The translations under genes and the position numbers were made by a program. Below are positions 24,525 to 33,952 of a stretch of 64,000 bases of DNA, one piece after another. The DNA is taken from assembly GCA_009776955.1 (NCBI GenBank), contig WRMW01000005.1, forward strand, positions 41,947-105,946, written 5' to 3'. How positions within the stretch are numbered: the stretch's first letter is position 1; every line of letters starts with the position of its first letter. The DNA comes from Clostridiales bacterium. GTDB lineage: Bacteria; Bacillota; Clostridia; Peptostreptococcales; Anaerovoracaceae. The notes below the pieces were generated by a model that saw nothing but the letters and a program-made list of their open reading frames with translations, made no database searches and was not told the origin of the DNA.

Positions 24525-25532
24525 ATGAAAAGCGAAATAGATGTTGATGTTTATCAGGGTATACGCGAGGTCTTGTCAAGGGCGCGTTCAAAGGTTTATG
24601 CGGCCGTCAACTCTGCCATGGTCGAAGCGTATTGGGAGATTGGACGGCAGATTGAAGAAGCGGTCGGCGAGCGGGCAGAGTACGGTAAGGGGTTGTTGCA
24701 ATACCTTTCAGGGCGACTGACGGCGGAGTTTGGGAAGGGGTTTACGGTTGCAAATCTAAGAAATATGCGCCAATTCCATGCAACATTCGATATTCGCTAC
24801 GCACTGCGTAGCGAATTGACGTGGACTCACTATCGGATGTTGATGCGTATTGAAGAACCCGACCGCAGGGAGTTTTATCTTCAAGAATGTGCTGAAGATG
24901 GTTGGTCATCACGCCAACTAGAGCGGCAAATCAACTCGTTCTATTATGAGAGGCTGCTTGCAACGCAAAAGAGCGGGCGCGAAAGCATCAGAGGCGAGAT
25001 TAAAAAGCTCGAACCGAATACAGAGCCAGGGTATATCCTCAAAGATCCCTATATACTGGAGTTTCTGGACCTCAAAGAAAACCGCGATTACCACGAAAGC
25101 GAACTGGAGCAGGGGCTGACAGATAAATTGCAAAGCTTCCTGCTCGAGCTTGGCAAAGGCTTTTCGCTTGTGGCGAGACAGAAGCGGATAACCATAGAGG
25201 GCGACCACTTCTACGTAGACCTCGTCCTGTACAACTATATCCTCAAATGCTTTGTGCTGATTGAGCTAAAAACCGGTAAGCTGACCCCGCAAGACATCGG
25301 GCAGATTGATTTTTATGTAAGGTATTTCGAGGCCGAAGTGAAGCAGCCGGAGGACAGCCCGACAATCGGCATCATCCTTTGCACGGACAAGAACAATGCA
25401 ATGGCAAAGTATTCCGTTCTGTCGGACAGTGAGAATTTGTTTGCGTCGAAGTACAAACTGTATTTGCCCACCGAAGAAGAACTGAGCCAAGAACTGCAGC
25501 GCGAGCGCGAACTGCTCGAGCGACAGAAGTGA
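24525..25532 (+). CDS. PDDEXK nuclease domain protein, YhcG type (DUF1016)
   Basis: A 335-residue protein. The N-terminal half (VYAAVNSAMVEAYWEIGRQI; GKGFTVANLRNMRQF; TWTHYRMLMRI) is the DUF1016 helical domain. The C-terminal half holds a PD-(D/E)xK nuclease core: VDLVLYN at about residue 227 and VLIELKTGK at about 245. The ATG at 24525 is chosen because GGAGG lies 7 nt upstream; the frame is open further 5'. Relatives are scattered on mobile DNA and near restriction systems; a function in DNA processing or defence is likely but unproven. Here it stands alone with its own strong promoter between a hydrogenase operon and a sirtuin. Confidence 0.82.
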   Translation: MKSEIDVDVYQGIREVLSRARSKVYAAVNSAMVEAYWEIGRQIEEAVGERAEYGKGLLQYLSGRLTAEFGKGFTVANLRNMRQFHATFDIRYALRSELTWTHYRMLMRIEEPDRREFYLQECAEDGWSSRQLERQINSFYYERLLATQKSGRESIRGEIKKLEPNTEPGYILKDPYILEFLDLKENRDYHESELEQGLTDKLQSFLLELGKGFSLVARQKRITIEGDHFYVDLVLYNYILKCFVLIELKTGKLTPQDIGQIDFYVRYFEAEVKQPEDSPTIGIILCTDKNNAMAKYSVLSDSENLFASKYKLYLPTEEELSQELQRERELLERQK

Positions 25533-25639
25533 GGCGGTGAGGGAAAGAACACGCAACTTTGAGTGGAAGTGTGGAAAAATCTCTGTAAACTGACTTCCTA
25601 TGACATTTTCCCCTATGCGGTCTGACTTCCCAAATATTA

Positions 25640-25648
25640 TGGTAATAT
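25640..25648 (+). promoter_or_regulatory. Extended -10 promoter of the sirtuin gene
   Basis: TGG-TAATAT, about 21 nt before the ATG at 25670, with AGAGGTGA in between. The same ATGGTAATAT string precedes the nuclease gene. Just upstream CTGACTTCC occurs twice (near 25588 and 25622), a possible operator. Confidence 0.45.
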
Positions 25649-25669
25649 TGAACGCAGAGGTGAGCTGAA

Positions 25670-26422
25670 ATGAATGACATAGAAAAATTGAAGGCTCTGA
25701 TCGACGAAGCGAAGCGAATCGTCTTCTTCGGTGGCGCTGGCGTCTCAACCGAGAGCGGCATACCGGACTTTCGCTCGGAAACGGGTCTGTACAAGGCGCA
25801 GCAGGAGTATGGCCGCAGCCCGGAAACGCTGCTTTCCGCCTCGTTCTTCTCGAAAGAGCCCGACACCTTCTTTCGCTACCACAAGGAGAACCTTATCCAT
25901 CCCGACGCCCGCCCGAACGCGGCGCACCTCGGGCTTGCTGCGATAGAGCGTTCCGGCAAGGACGTAAAAGTCGTGACCCAGAATATCGACGGTCTGCACC
26001 AAGATGCCGGCTCCGGCACCGTGTACGAATTGCACGGCAGCGTCCACCGCAATTATTGCATGGACTGCGGCACGACCTACGGCCTTGATTATTTCCTTGA
26101 TCCTGCCAATTGTGAAAAAAAGGGGTCCGACACGAAATGGGTGCCTTGGTGCGAAAAGTGTGGCGGCATGGTACGGCCGGACGTGGTGCTTTATGAGGAA
26201 GGGCTTGACGGCGGCGTGGTCACGGGAGCTATGGGTGCAATCTCGTCGGCGGACTTGCTTATCGTCGGTGGCACGTCCCTTGTCGTATATCCGGCTGCGG
26301 GCTTCCTCAATTATTATAAAGGGGATTCTATCGTGCTTATCAATATGAGCGAGACAAGCGTGGACGGCCGAGCCGACCTTGTGATACGCAGGCCTATCGG
26401 TGAGGTTTTTGCGGAATTGTGA
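25670..26422 (+). CDS. NAD-dependent protein deacylase (sirtuin, CobB/SrtN type)
   Basis: A 250-residue sirtuin. [16 protein letters not shown] (about residues 24-39) binds NAD+, TQNIDGLHQ (about 103-111) follows, and YELHGS carries the catalytic histidine (about 124). Zinc ligands are CMDCG (about 132) and CEKCGG (about 164). It removes acetyl or other acyl groups from lysines using NAD+, for example in control of acyl-CoA synthetases. A phenylacetate-CoA-ligase-like enzyme is encoded directly downstream, which could be a target, but that is inference from position. It has its own promoter and ribosome binding site. Confidence 0.92.
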   Translation: MNDIEKLKALIDEAKRIVFFGGAGVSTESGIPDFRSETGLYKAQQEYGRSPETLLSASFFSKEPDTFFRYHKENLIHPDARPNAAHLGLAAIERSGKDVKVVTQNIDGLHQDAGSGTVYELHGSVHRNYCMDCGTTYGLDYFLDPANCEKKGSDTKWVPWCEKCGGMVRPDVVLYEEGLDGGVVTGAMGAISSADLLIVGGTSLVVYPAAGFLNYYKGDSIVLINMSETSVDGRADLVIRRPIGEVFAEL

Positions 26423-26431
26423 CATTTTTTG

Positions 26432-26440
26432 TGGTATTAT
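26432..26440 (+). promoter_or_regulatory. Extended -10 promoter of the paaK-ACT-purH-purD block
   Basis: TGG-TATTAT in a TTTTGTGGTATTATATTCGC context, almost the same as at 18605. Transcription would start near 26447; AGAGAGGA lies about 10 nt before the ATG at 26482. Confidence 0.55.
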
Positions 26441-26481
26441 ATTCGCTTGAAAAGACTTGGAAAGAGAGGACACAATTATAA

Positions 26482-27780
26482 ATGAGTAGTTATTATCAGG
26501 AGAAAATTGAGCGGGCATCGCGTGACGAGATGCGTGCGTTGCAAGATGAAAGAATTGTGAAGCAGGTGCAGCATGTCTATAAGAATGTTGCGCCTTACCG
26601 CGAGAAGATGAAAGAAAAGGGCGTGGAGCCGGGCGATATAAAGTCGATAGACGATCTCGGCAAGCTCCCGTTTACCACGAAAGATGACCTACGTGACGGC
26701 TATCCTTACGGCTACCTCGCCATGCCGCTTGCGGACTGCGTGCGGATACAGTCGACGAGCGGCACGACGGGCAAACGCGTCGTCGCGTTCTACACGCAGC
26801 ACGACATAGACCTTTGGGAGGACTGCTGCGCGCGGTCAATCGTAGCGGTCGGCGGCACGAAGGATGACGTGGTGCATGTCAGCTATGGGTACGGGCTTTT
26901 CACTGGCGGGCCAGGGCTCAACGGCGGGTCGCACAAGGTCGGCTCGCTTACCCTGCCGATGTCATCTGGCCTTACGGAGCGGCAGATACAGTTTATGACG
27001 GACTTGGGCTCCACGATACTTTGCTGCACGCCGTCATATGCGGCAATGATGGCAGAGACCATTCATGCAGAGGGCTTGATAGACGACATAAAATTGAAAG
27101 CGGGCATATTCGGCGCCGAGGCGTGGAGCGAGGAAATGCGTCGCGACATCGAAAAGAATCTGCGTATAAAGGCGTATGACATCTATGGACTCACGGAAAC
27201 GACAGGCCCAGGCGTCTCGTACGAATGTTCCGAGCAGACGGGTATGCACGTCAACGAGGATCACTTCTATCCCGAAATAATCGACCCTGACACTCTTGAA
27301 CTTTTGCCGGAGGACAGCAAGGGCGAGATAGTTTTCACGAACTTGACCAAGGAAGCCTTTCCGCTTATGCGATACCGCACGAGGGACATCACGAGGCTGA
27401 CCCGCAAGGAATGCTCGTGCGGCCGCACGCTTGTCAAGATGGCGAAGCCGATGGGCCGCTCGGACGATATGCTAATCATCAGGGGCGTCAACGTGTTCCC
27501 GTCGCAGATAGAGGCGGTCTTGCTAGGGCAGGGCTATCAGGCGAACTACGTCATCATCGTCGACCGCGTCAACCACACCGACACTTTCGAGGTGCAGGTC
27601 GAAATGCCAGAGCATATATTCTCGGACGAAGTGCGAAAGATCGAAAAGAGCGAGGGCGAATTGCTTTTGGCGATGCGGTCTGTGCTTGGCATTTCGCCCA
27701 AGGTGCGGCTCGTCGCGCCACGTTCGATACCGCGCAGCGAAGGGAAGGCCGTCCGCGTCATCGACAAACGCAAGATATAG
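26482..27780 (+). CDS. paaK: Phenylacetate-CoA ligase-like adenylate-forming enzyme
   Basis: A 432-residue acyl-CoA ligase of the PaaK family. STSGTTGKRV (about residues 90-99) is the ATP phosphate loop, DIYGLTETTGPG (about 233-244) the adenylate-binding motif, and the C-terminal domain ends with the catalytic lysine region PRSEGKAVRV. It activates an aryl acetic acid (phenylacetate, indoleacetate) to its CoA thioester. In anaerobes it often sits beside an ACT protein and an indolepyruvate:ferredoxin oxidoreductase; the ACT gene follows here after 15 nt but the oxidoreductase is absent. Exact substrate is unknown. Confidence 0.87.
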   Translation: MSSYYQEKIERASRDEMRALQDERIVKQVQHVYKNVAPYREKMKEKGVEPGDIKSIDDLGKLPFTTKDDLRDGYPYGYLAMPLADCVRIQSTSGTTGKRVVAFYTQHDIDLWEDCCARSIVAVGGTKDDVVHVSYGYGLFTGGPGLNGGSHKVGSLTLPMSSGLTERQIQFMTDLGSTILCCTPSYAAMMAETIHAEGLIDDIKLKAGIFGAEAWSEEMRRDIEKNLRIKAYDIYGLTETTGPGVSYECSEQTGMHVNEDHFYPEIIDPDTLELLPEDSKGEIVFTNLTKEAFPLMRYRTRDITRLTRKECSCGRTLVKMAKPMGRSDDMLIIRGVNVFPSQIEAVLLGQGYQANYVIIVDRVNHTDTFEVQVEMPEHIFSDEVRKIEKSEGELLLAMRSVLGISPKVRLVAPRSIPRSEGKAVRVIDKRKI

Positions 27781-27795
27781 GAAAGGAAACCAAAA

Positions 27796-28206
27796 ATGAT
27801 TATCGATCAACTCTCGGTATTTTCCGAAAACAGGGCGGGTATGCTCGCCGAAATCACAGGCCAGCTTGCGGAAGCCGCCATCGACATAGAGGCGCTTACC
27901 ATTGCGGACACGGCGGAATTTGGCGTGTTGCGCCTTATCGTGGATGCGCCGAAAAAGGCGTTGACAGTGCTGAAGGGCGGCGGATTTGTCGCCTCTCTTA
28001 CGCCGGTGATAGCGCTCAAGATGAAGAATGAGCCGGGCTCTCTGGCAACCATCGCAAAGATACTTGCAGATGCAGAAGTGTCGATAGAATACCTTTATGC
28101 TTGCGTCGCACGCGAGGAGGGCAGCGCATTTGTGGTGCTGCGCGTGGAGGATGCGGATGCCACCGTGGCGTTGCTGACGGCAAAAGGTTACGAGGGTTAT
28201 AAATAA
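27796..28206 (+). CDS. Tandem ACT-domain regulatory protein
   Basis: A 136-residue protein made of two ACT domains (about 1-65 and 70-136). [24 protein letters not shown] and [24 protein letters not shown] are the glycine-bearing ligand-binding loops. ACT domains bind amino acids; stand-alone pairs of this kind regularly accompany PaaK-like ligases and are thought to sense amino acids. GGAAAGGAAA lies just upstream. The stop overlaps the purH ATG (TAATG), so it belongs to the same operon. Confidence 0.88.
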   Translation: MIIDQLSVFSENRAGMLAEITGQLAEAAIDIEALTIADTAEFGVLRLIVDAPKKALTVLKGGGFVASLTPVIALKMKNEPGSLATIAKILADAEVSIEYLYACVAREEGSAFVVLRVEDADATVALLTAKGYEGYK

Positions 28207-29771
28207 TGAAAGCATTAATAAGCGTATCCGACAAAAGCGGCGTCGTTGACTTCGCACGTGCCCTTGCCGCCCTCGGCTATGAGGTGGTATCGACCGGCGG
28301 CACGTACAGCGCCCTTGCCGACGCCGGCGTGCCCGTCATATCCGTGTCTGACGTCACGGGCTTTCCCGAATGCCTGAGCGGTCGCGTCAAGACCCTGCAC
28401 CCCGCCGTCCATGGCGGCATACTCGCCATGCGCGACAGCGAAGAGCATATGACGCAGCTTGCGGGACTTGGCATAGGAACGATAGACATAGTCGCCATAA
28501 ACCTCTATCCGTTCAAAGAGACTATCATGCGCGAGGACGTCACCTTGCCGCTCGCTATCGAAAACATCGACATAGGCGGACCGACGATGTTGCGTTCTGC
28601 TGCAAAAAACCATAAGGATGTCGTGGTGGTCTGCGACCCTTGCGACTACAAGGCCGTGGTGGAGGAACTCCAGGCGGCTCCTGCCGACGGTGCCTCGGGC
28701 GTCTCCTACGAAACGAAATATCGTCTCGCCCTAAAGGTCTTTGAGCATACGGCGGCCTACGACGCCATGATTGCGGAGTATCTTAGAGCCGTCAAAAACA
28801 TCCCCTTGCCAGACAACCCGACCTTTACCTATGAAAAAGTGCAAGACCTGAGATACGGCGAAAACCCGCACCAAAAGGCGGCGTACTACAAAGAGGTAAA
28901 CCCATGGGCGGGTGCCCTTGTTGGCGCAGTGCAGCTTCACGGCAAGGAGCTTTCTTTCAACAATATAAACGACACGAACGGGGCGCTTGCCTGCCTGCGT
29001 GAGTTTGAAGCCCCGACCGTAGTTGCGGTGAAGCACGCCAACCCCTGCGGCGTTGGCAGCGCGGACACCATAGCGGAGGCATACCGCAAGGCATACGACG
29101 CAGACCCCATATCCATCTTTGGCGGCATCATAGCGGCAAATATGCCGATAGACAAGGCGACCGCCGACGCGATAGCAAAAATCTTCGTGGAAATCGTGAT
29201 AGCGCCGGACTTCACCGAAGAAGCCATAGAAATCCTGACCGAGAAGCAGAACATACGTTTACTCAAGCTTGCGGATATAAAAGAGCGGCAGCCCGCTGGA
29301 AGTCTTGACATCAAAAAAGTGGACGGCGGCATCCTTGTGCAAGATATAGATGCAGGGCTGTACGACGAAAAAGAATTTTGCGTCGTGACCAAAAAACAGC
29401 CGACGTCGGGCGAGCTTGAAGATCTAAAATTTGCGATGAAAATCGTCAAGCATGTGAAGTCAAACGCAATAGTGGTCGCAAAGGATGGCATGACGCTAGG
29501 CGTAGGACCCGGCCAGACCAACCGTATCAGCGCAGCGCGTATAGCGCTCGCCGGCCCTGACCTCGAAGGCGGCTCGCGCGGCGTGGCGGGCGCAGTGATG
29601 GCCTCCGATGCGTTCTTCCCCTTTGAGGATTGCGTCATCGCGGCGGCGGAAGCAGGCGTCACAGCCATCATCCAGCCGGGCGGCTCGATGAAGGACGAGG
29701 ACTCGATACGTAAGTGCGATGAACTGGGACTGGCGATGGTGTTCACAGGCGAACGCCACTTCAAGCACTAA
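28206..29771 (+). CDS. purH: Bifunctional AICAR formyltransferase / IMP cyclohydrolase
   Basis: A 521-residue enzyme for the last two steps of IMP synthesis. The N-terminal IMP cyclohydrolase domain starts [18 protein letters not shown] and has [13 protein letters not shown]; the transformylase domain has [23 protein letters not shown] (catalytic Lys/His) and ends in the conserved GERHFKH. Length is normal. It overlaps the ACT gene by one base; purD follows after 50 nt. Other pur genes are not in the window. Confidence 0.95.
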   Translation: MKALISVSDKSGVVDFARALAALGYEVVSTGGTYSALADAGVPVISVSDVTGFPECLSGRVKTLHPAVHGGILAMRDSEEHMTQLAGLGIGTIDIVAINLYPFKETIMREDVTLPLAIENIDIGGPTMLRSAAKNHKDVVVVCDPCDYKAVVEELQAAPADGASGVSYETKYRLALKVFEHTAAYDAMIAEYLRAVKNIPLPDNPTFTYEKVQDLRYGENPHQKAAYYKEVNPWAGALVGAVQLHGKELSFNNINDTNGALACLREFEAPTVVAVKHANPCGVGSADTIAEAYRKAYDADPISIFGGIIAANMPIDKATADAIAKIFVEIVIAPDFTEEAIEILTEKQNIRLLKLADIKERQPAGSLDIKKVDGGILVQDIDAGLYDEKEFCVVTKKQPTSGELEDLKFAMKIVKHVKSNAIVVAKDGMTLGVGPGQTNRISAARIALAGPDLEGGSRGVAGAVMASDAFFPFEDCVIAAAEAGVTAIIQPGGSMKDEDSIRKCDELGLAMVFTGERHFKH

Positions 29772-29821
29772 TCAAGAGGAAACCACAGAAAATCGCCGGA
29801 AGCGCGGAGAACACATAGCAT

Positions 29822-31096
29822 ATGGACGAACAAAAAAAAGTATTGATAATCGGCGGCGGCGGACGCGAGCACGCCATCGCATGGAAGCTCGCACAGAGCG
29901 AACGCGTGGGCGAGATAATATGCGCTCCCGGCAATGCCGGCATCGAAGGGCTCTGCCGCTGTGTACCCGTCTCCGTGGAAGACATAGAGGGCCTGACGGC
30001 GCTCGCGACAAAAGAGATGCCAGACCTCGTGGTGGTGGGGCCGGAAGTGCCGCTCGCGCTCGGCCTGACCGATTCGCTCGAAGCGCTAGGCCTCAAGGTA
30101 TTCGGCCCGAACAAGAAATGCGCGCAGCTCGAAGCGAGCAAGTCGTTCACAAAGGCTTTCCTTGCGCGGCACGATATCCCGACCGCTGGATATAAGGAAT
30201 ACACGGACGCAGACGCGCTCCGTGCGGACGTAGGCATCTTCGGATTTCCGATGGTGCTTAAAGCCGACGGCCTCGCTGCCGGCAAAGGCGTCATCATAGC
30301 TGAGGACAGGGCGGCCGCTGAAGCGGCCGTATATGAGCTTATGGAAGGCCGCGCCTTCGGCGCGGCCGGCGACAAAGTCGTAGTCGAAGAATATTTACAC
30401 GGCACGGAAGCGTCAGTGCTATGTTTCGTGGACGGCAGCGCCATCGTACCCATGGAGAGCGCGCAGGACTACAAGCGCATAGGCGATGGCGACGAAGGCC
30501 CGAATACCGGCGGCATGGGCACATACTCGCCAAGTCTTTTGTTTGACGAAGAAATGGATATGCGCGTCGCCGAGGACATCTTGCTGAAAACGCTCGAAGG
30601 CTTCAAAAAAGACGGCCTTGACTTCAAGGGCGTGCTTTTTGTGGGCATTATGCTGACGGACGACGGCCCTAAGGTCATAGAGTTCAACAATCGCTTCGGC
30701 GACCCCGAAACCCAGTCCGTGCTGCCAAGGCTCAAGACAGACCTTTATACCATTATGGAAGAGGTGTGCGAGGATAGGCTGTCGGAACTTTCGATAGAGT
30801 GGGACGACGCGCTGAAAGCGGTCACCGTCGTGATGGCGTCCGGCGGCTACCCCGGCGCCTACGAAAACGGCCACACGATATACGGTCTGGACGATGTGCC
30901 GGAAGGCGTCACCGTCTTTCACGCCGGGACGAAGCGCGGCGAGCGTGGCGAGATACTTACCGCAGGCGGCCGCGTTCTCGGCGTTCTCGGCGTTGGTGCC
31001 ACCCACGAGGAGGCAAAGGCCACGGCCTACGCAGGCGTCTCAAAGATCTCATTCAAAAACGCTGCATTCCGCAACGATATCGGCACAGTTTACTGA
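29822..31096 (+). CDS. purD: Phosphoribosylamine-glycine ligase (GAR synthetase)
   Basis: A 424-residue ATP-grasp enzyme forming glycinamide ribonucleotide from phosphoribosylamine, glycine and ATP. GGGGREHAIAWKL at the N-terminus, VLKADGLAAGKGV in the ATP-grasp domain and EFNNRFGDPETQ for metal binding are all present. It follows purH on the same strand. The nearest Shine-Dalgarno-like GGAG lies about 15 nt before the ATG, a long spacing. No clear terminator follows. Confidence 0.95.
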   Translation: MDEQKKVLIIGGGGREHAIAWKLAQSERVGEIICAPGNAGIEGLCRCVPVSVEDIEGLTALATKEMPDLVVVGPEVPLALGLTDSLEALGLKVFGPNKKCAQLEASKSFTKAFLARHDIPTAGYKEYTDADALRADVGIFGFPMVLKADGLAAGKGVIIAEDRAAAEAAVYELMEGRAFGAAGDKVVVEEYLHGTEASVLCFVDGSAIVPMESAQDYKRIGDGDEGPNTGGMGTYSPSLLFDEEMDMRVAEDILLKTLEGFKKDGLDFKGVLFVGIMLTDDGPKVIEFNNRFGDPETQSVLPRLKTDLYTIMEEVCEDRLSELSIEWDDALKAVTVVMASGGYPGAYENGHTIYGLDDVPEGVTVFHAGTKRGERGEILTAGGRVLGVLGVGATHEEAKATAYAGVSKISFKNAAFRNDIGTVY

Positions 31097-31160
31097 AAAT
31101 TATACTATCCACACTCTATCCCCCCATTATTTACAGAACAATGACATTGAGGCAAGAAAG

Positions 31161-31190
31161 TTGCAAACTCCATGCGCTATAGCATAAAAT
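31161..31190 (+). promoter_or_regulatory. Promoter with -10 box 7 nt before the start codon at 31198
   Basis: TTGCAA (31161-31166) and TAAAAT (31185-31190) are 18 nt apart. The ATG begins 7 nt after the -10, at the expected first transcribed base, so the mRNA should lack a leader. Confidence 0.5.
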
Positions 31191-31197
31191 TACGGGT

Positions 31198-32283
31198 ATG
31201 AACAGGCAGCAGCAAAGACGGAAAAAAATAATGACAGTAATCGTCATCATCATCGTGGCGGCGATGGTGTTTGCTTATGTGCTGCCCATGGCGGTGCTTG
31301 CCTCGACCGTGCCGCCCCCGCCTCCGCAGGACGACCCCTCTATCTGGGTGATAGACGATCCGGAAGGCCCTTGGAACCAGCCGGAAGAAGAGCCTGAGGA
31401 AAAGCTTATACCGAGGCTGACGATCACAAGCACGGCGCCGACACTGAATGTAGGCCAGCAGGAGCAGCTGCACTTTGTCATGGAAGACTTCCCGGAAGGC
31501 ACATTGCCGGAATGGTCCACAAGCAATCCAAGCATCGTGGTCGTCAATGATATCGGCGTGATACGTGCCGTTGCGCCAGGCCGAACCGATGTGATTTTGC
31601 GTGCGGGCGATCTAAGAGCATCCTTGTTGGTGACAGTAAGCGAGCTCAAGGCGAATCGTGTCGTTATAGACTTGATAACTGAAGACATAGCGAGAACAGG
31701 CCCAAGGCAGTATGAAATCAGCGTGGGAGATGTCATCCGCCTTTCGGCAAGGATAGAGCCCGAAGGCGCCAAAGTCGACAGGTTTTCATGGACGCTCGGC
31801 AATGCCGATGTCGCTTCGCTGTCCGCAAGCACTGGCCACGCCAATGAGTTTATCGCCACAGCTATCGGGCGGACGAGCGTTATAGTGACGGCAGACTCCC
31901 TTATGGACGAGATTTCAATCACTATAGTCGAGAGCGGCGTTCCAGTTGACCAGATATGGGTCTGGATTAGAAACATAGTGATTCTTGTGGTAATAATTGT
32001 TGCTGTCGCCGTTGTGCTGACACTTTTGGTGCAGAGGCACAAGAAGCAAAAGGCACGGCAAAAGGCCATCGCCGCGAAGCGTCGCAGGGAGGAAGCCGAA
32101 CGCCGCGCACGAGAAGAGGCGGCTATGGAAATGCAACGTGACATGCTCGGGCCGCGTGCTGCGCAACCCGAGGAGCGCATGACAATGAAAGTCAGCGGCA
32201 CAGCAGTCGGTGCGGGTTTGCCGCCGCTGCAACCAGAGATAAAAGAGCCGGAGCGCCCGGTCACGCTCGACGATCTCGATTAG
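31198..32283 (+). CDS. Membrane protein with Ig-like (Big2-type) extracellular domain
   Basis: A 361-residue protein. A signal-anchor or signal peptide spans about residues 12-32. A Pro/Glu-rich linker follows, then a Big2-like region (about 62-245) with LTITSTAPTLNVGQQEQLHF and VVNDIGVIRAVAPGRTDVIL. A second membrane helix (about 257-280) is followed by a cytoplasmic tail rich in Arg, Lys, Ala and Glu (KAIAAKRRREEAERRAREE) likely to be coiled coil. The function is unknown; it may sense or link the envelope. The ATG at 31198 has no ribosome binding site and appears leaderless. mscL starts 14 nt after the stop and is probably co-transcribed. Confidence 0.75.
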   Translation: MNRQQQRRKKIMTVIVIIIVAAMVFAYVLPMAVLASTVPPPPPQDDPSIWVIDDPEGPWNQPEEEPEEKLIPRLTITSTAPTLNVGQQEQLHFVMEDFPEGTLPEWSTSNPSIVVVNDIGVIRAVAPGRTDVILRAGDLRASLLVTVSELKANRVVIDLITEDIARTGPRQYEISVGDVIRLSARIEPEGAKVDRFSWTLGNADVASLSASTGHANEFIATAIGRTSVIVTADSLMDEISITIVESGVPVDQIWVWIRNIVILVVIIVAVAVVLTLLVQRHKKQKARQKAIAAKRRREEAERRAREEAAMEMQRDMLGPRAAQPEERMTMKVSGTAVGAGLPPLQPEIKEPERPVTLDDLD

Positions 32284-32296
32284 GGAAACCAGACAA

Positions 32297-32683
32297 ATGA
32301 AAGCAAAAGGTCTTATCGGCGAGTTCAAAGAATTTGCGCTCCGTGGCAATGTCGTGGACATGGCCGTCGGCATCGTGATAGGCGTCGCCTTTGCCGCCAT
32401 CACAAACTCGCTTGTGGGGGACATCATAATGCCCGTAATAGGGGTGCTCACAAACAACTATGATTTTCTGCACCTCGCAATCCCGCTTGGTGGGGACAAT
32501 GTATTGGCTTACGGCGCTTTTATCGAAGCCGTGATCAATTTCATAATCATCGCCGCCGTGCTTTTCTTAGTCATCAAACTTTTCAACAACTTACACAGAG
32601 CGACATCCAAAGAGGAAGAGGAGCCGCCACCTCCGACGGAGCTTGAACTCCTTACCGAAATCCGCGACCTCTTGAAAAAGTAG
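32297..32683 (+). CDS. mscL: Large-conductance mechanosensitive channel
   Basis: A 128-residue channel subunit. The N-terminal helix plus TM1, EFALRGNVVDMAVGIVIGVA, is diagnostic, followed by a periplasmic-type loop, TM2 (about 76-98, VINFIIIAAVLFLVIKLF) and the charged C-terminal helix with EEEEPPPPTELELLTEIRDLL. It opens under membrane tension and protects against hypo-osmotic shock. It lies 14 nt after the Big2-type membrane protein gene. Confidence 0.94.
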   Translation: MKAKGLIGEFKEFALRGNVVDMAVGIVIGVAFAAITNSLVGDIIMPVIGVLTNNYDFLHLAIPLGGDNVLAYGAFIEAVINFIIIAAVLFLVIKLFNNLHRATSKEEEEPPPPTELELLTEIRDLLKK

Positions 32684-32761
32684 GGGGCCGGATTGCTAAA
32701 AATTATCAGAAGTATTGACTTTTTGCCGTGATTGTCACAGAATAAAGGTAGGTAAGTAAAT

Positions 32762-32812
32762 CCCCCAATCGGGCCGTGCCGGAGAGCGCAGCGTTAAGAG
32801 ATTGGGGGTTTT
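32762..32812 (+). terminator. Terminator with long loop after mscL; possible end of a small RNA
   Basis: CCCCCAATC (32762-32770) pairs with GATTGGGGG (32800-32808), followed by TTTT. The 29-nt loop is unusually long and GC-rich. A TTGACT box at 32715 with a weak AGAATA 18 nt downstream could start a transcript of only about 65 nt ending here; otherwise this simply terminates mscL. Confidence 0.6.
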
Positions 32813-32931
32813 ATCTTTTCATAGGAGAGTTATTGAGGGAAACGAAATGCAGAAATTATAGAGCCAAAAGTCGTAGCCGTGTACGATTACTATTAATCAA
32901 ATTAAGCTGTAAATCCAACCCTGACATAAAT

Positions 32932-32961
32932 CCGCCCATGCCGTTTTGATGGCATGGGCGG
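32932..32961 (-). terminator. Hairpin downstream of the AT-rich membrane protein gene
   Basis: CCGCCCATGCC pairs perfectly with GGCATGGGCGG over 11 bp with an 8-nt loop. On the minus strand it lies 26 nt past the stop codon at 32988 and is followed by ATTTATG, so it is a plausible though T-poor terminator. Confidence 0.5.
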
Positions 32962-32987
32962 TCGTAATACATAAAATGCTTTTTCTT

Positions 32988-33812
32988 TTAGCTTTGTGCC
33001 CAGTAATCCCAAAACTCCTCGTATGTCATTCCTGCTCTTGCCTCAGTATATTCAAGGGTTGTGTCTTTGGTGATTGGCAAAGTAGAAGTCGCACCAACAA
33101 TCATCATTTCACCAGAACTCAATTCAGCTATACTTGCGGATTCGGGGTCACCTATAAGTAATACACACATTACAAGGGAGATATCTTCAATGTTAGTTCC
33201 CCAGTCGCTCATATAAGAAATCACATATAGAACCACATCACTTGTCAAGGACTCTGCCAATGGAGTATAAAAATCGGCATCTTCTGTTATCGCCTCAACT
33301 AAAATACCCTCTTTTAGAAAAGACGATATATTAAAAGTGATATTATCGCAATCAATATCGGTAACCTCTTTGAAATCGGTATTCAGCTTGGTTTGCACTT
33401 CGTCAACCGTTAATGTTTTATCTTCCGTAGCATCCGCCTCTTGCGATTGTGAAGGTTTCATCATATCGTTCGCTATATCAAGCAGTTCCGGTCTTACGGT
33501 ATTTGATACAACAGCGTTTGATACAACAAACAGTATTATTGAGATAATACCAAGTGTTAGTCCCGCTTTGGCTGAACCCTTAGAGCGGTTTTTTGTTTTA
33601 CCGATTATTACTCCGAGTATACCCAAGCTCAAAGCTATAATCGCAAAAGCAAGGAAGGGTTTGTTGAAAAGTGGCATCCACGAACCAATGATAGCTATAA
33701 TACCCATTACTAATGATGCAATACCTAATCCGTTTCTTTTCTGTGGCTGTGGCTGTTGATAGCCCGCTTCTTGTTGGGGTTGTGTCTGTAAGTTTTTCTC
33801 TCGTTTTCTCAT
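32988..33812 (-). CDS. Membrane protein of unknown function with DUF4190-like N-terminus
   Basis: A 274-residue protein. A short basic, Gln/Pro-rich N-terminus (RKREKNLQTQPQQEAGYQQP) is followed by two or three helices with GLGIASLVMGIIAI and LGILGVIIGKTK, the pattern of DUF4190-type small membrane domains, and by a further helix at about 105-125. The remaining 150 residues are extracellular, acidic and unrecognised. The ATG at 33812 is preferred because CCTCC (minus-strand GGAGG) lies 7 nt upstream; the open frame continues 5'. Codon use is AT-richer than in neighbouring genes, suggesting later acquisition. Confidence 0.7.
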   Translation of the reverse strand: MRKREKNLQTQPQQEAGYQQPQPQKRNGLGIASLVMGIIAIIGSWMPLFNKPFLAFAIIALSLGILGVIIGKTKNRSKGSAKAGLTLGIISIILFVVSNAVVSNTVRPELLDIANDMMKPSQSQEADATEDKTLTVDEVQTKLNTDFKEVTDIDCDNITFNISSFLKEGILVEAITEDADFYTPLAESLTSDVVLYVISYMSDWGTNIEDISLVMCVLLIGDPESASIAELSSGEMMIVGATSTLPITKDTTLEYTEARAGMTYEEFWDYWAQS

Positions 33813-33952
33813 TGTTTGACCTCCTGTTTTTAGTATTCTAACAAAAACGCACCAATAGTTCAACGTGCAAATAATAGTGCATATAAAAGTGTATTTTTTG
33901 GGTGTATATCTTGGTGGTGTCAACGCATAAAATAACTAGTGGAGGCTACAAA

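Larger units (their letters stand above)
32684..32987. other. Gene-free region with two hairpins and a possible small transcript
   Basis: Between mscL and the convergent membrane protein there is no credible coding sequence. It holds a TTGACT element at 32715-32720, a hairpin with T run at 32762-32812 and a second strong hairpin at 32932-32961. Base composition becomes visibly AT-richer here. Confidence 0.5.

Noticed and set aside
28937..29764. A 275-codon minus-strand frame opposite purH
   Set aside because: purH is complete and conserved; the antisense product has no domain or start signal.
31275..32264. A 329-codon minus-strand frame opposite the Big2-type protein
   Set aside because: The plus strand has a signal helix, Ig-like region and promoter; the antisense translation is Ser/Thr/Ile-rich and featureless.
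32846..32860. A tiny frame starting ATGCAGAAATTATAG after a GAGGG box
   Set aside because: It encodes only four residues and has no supporting context.
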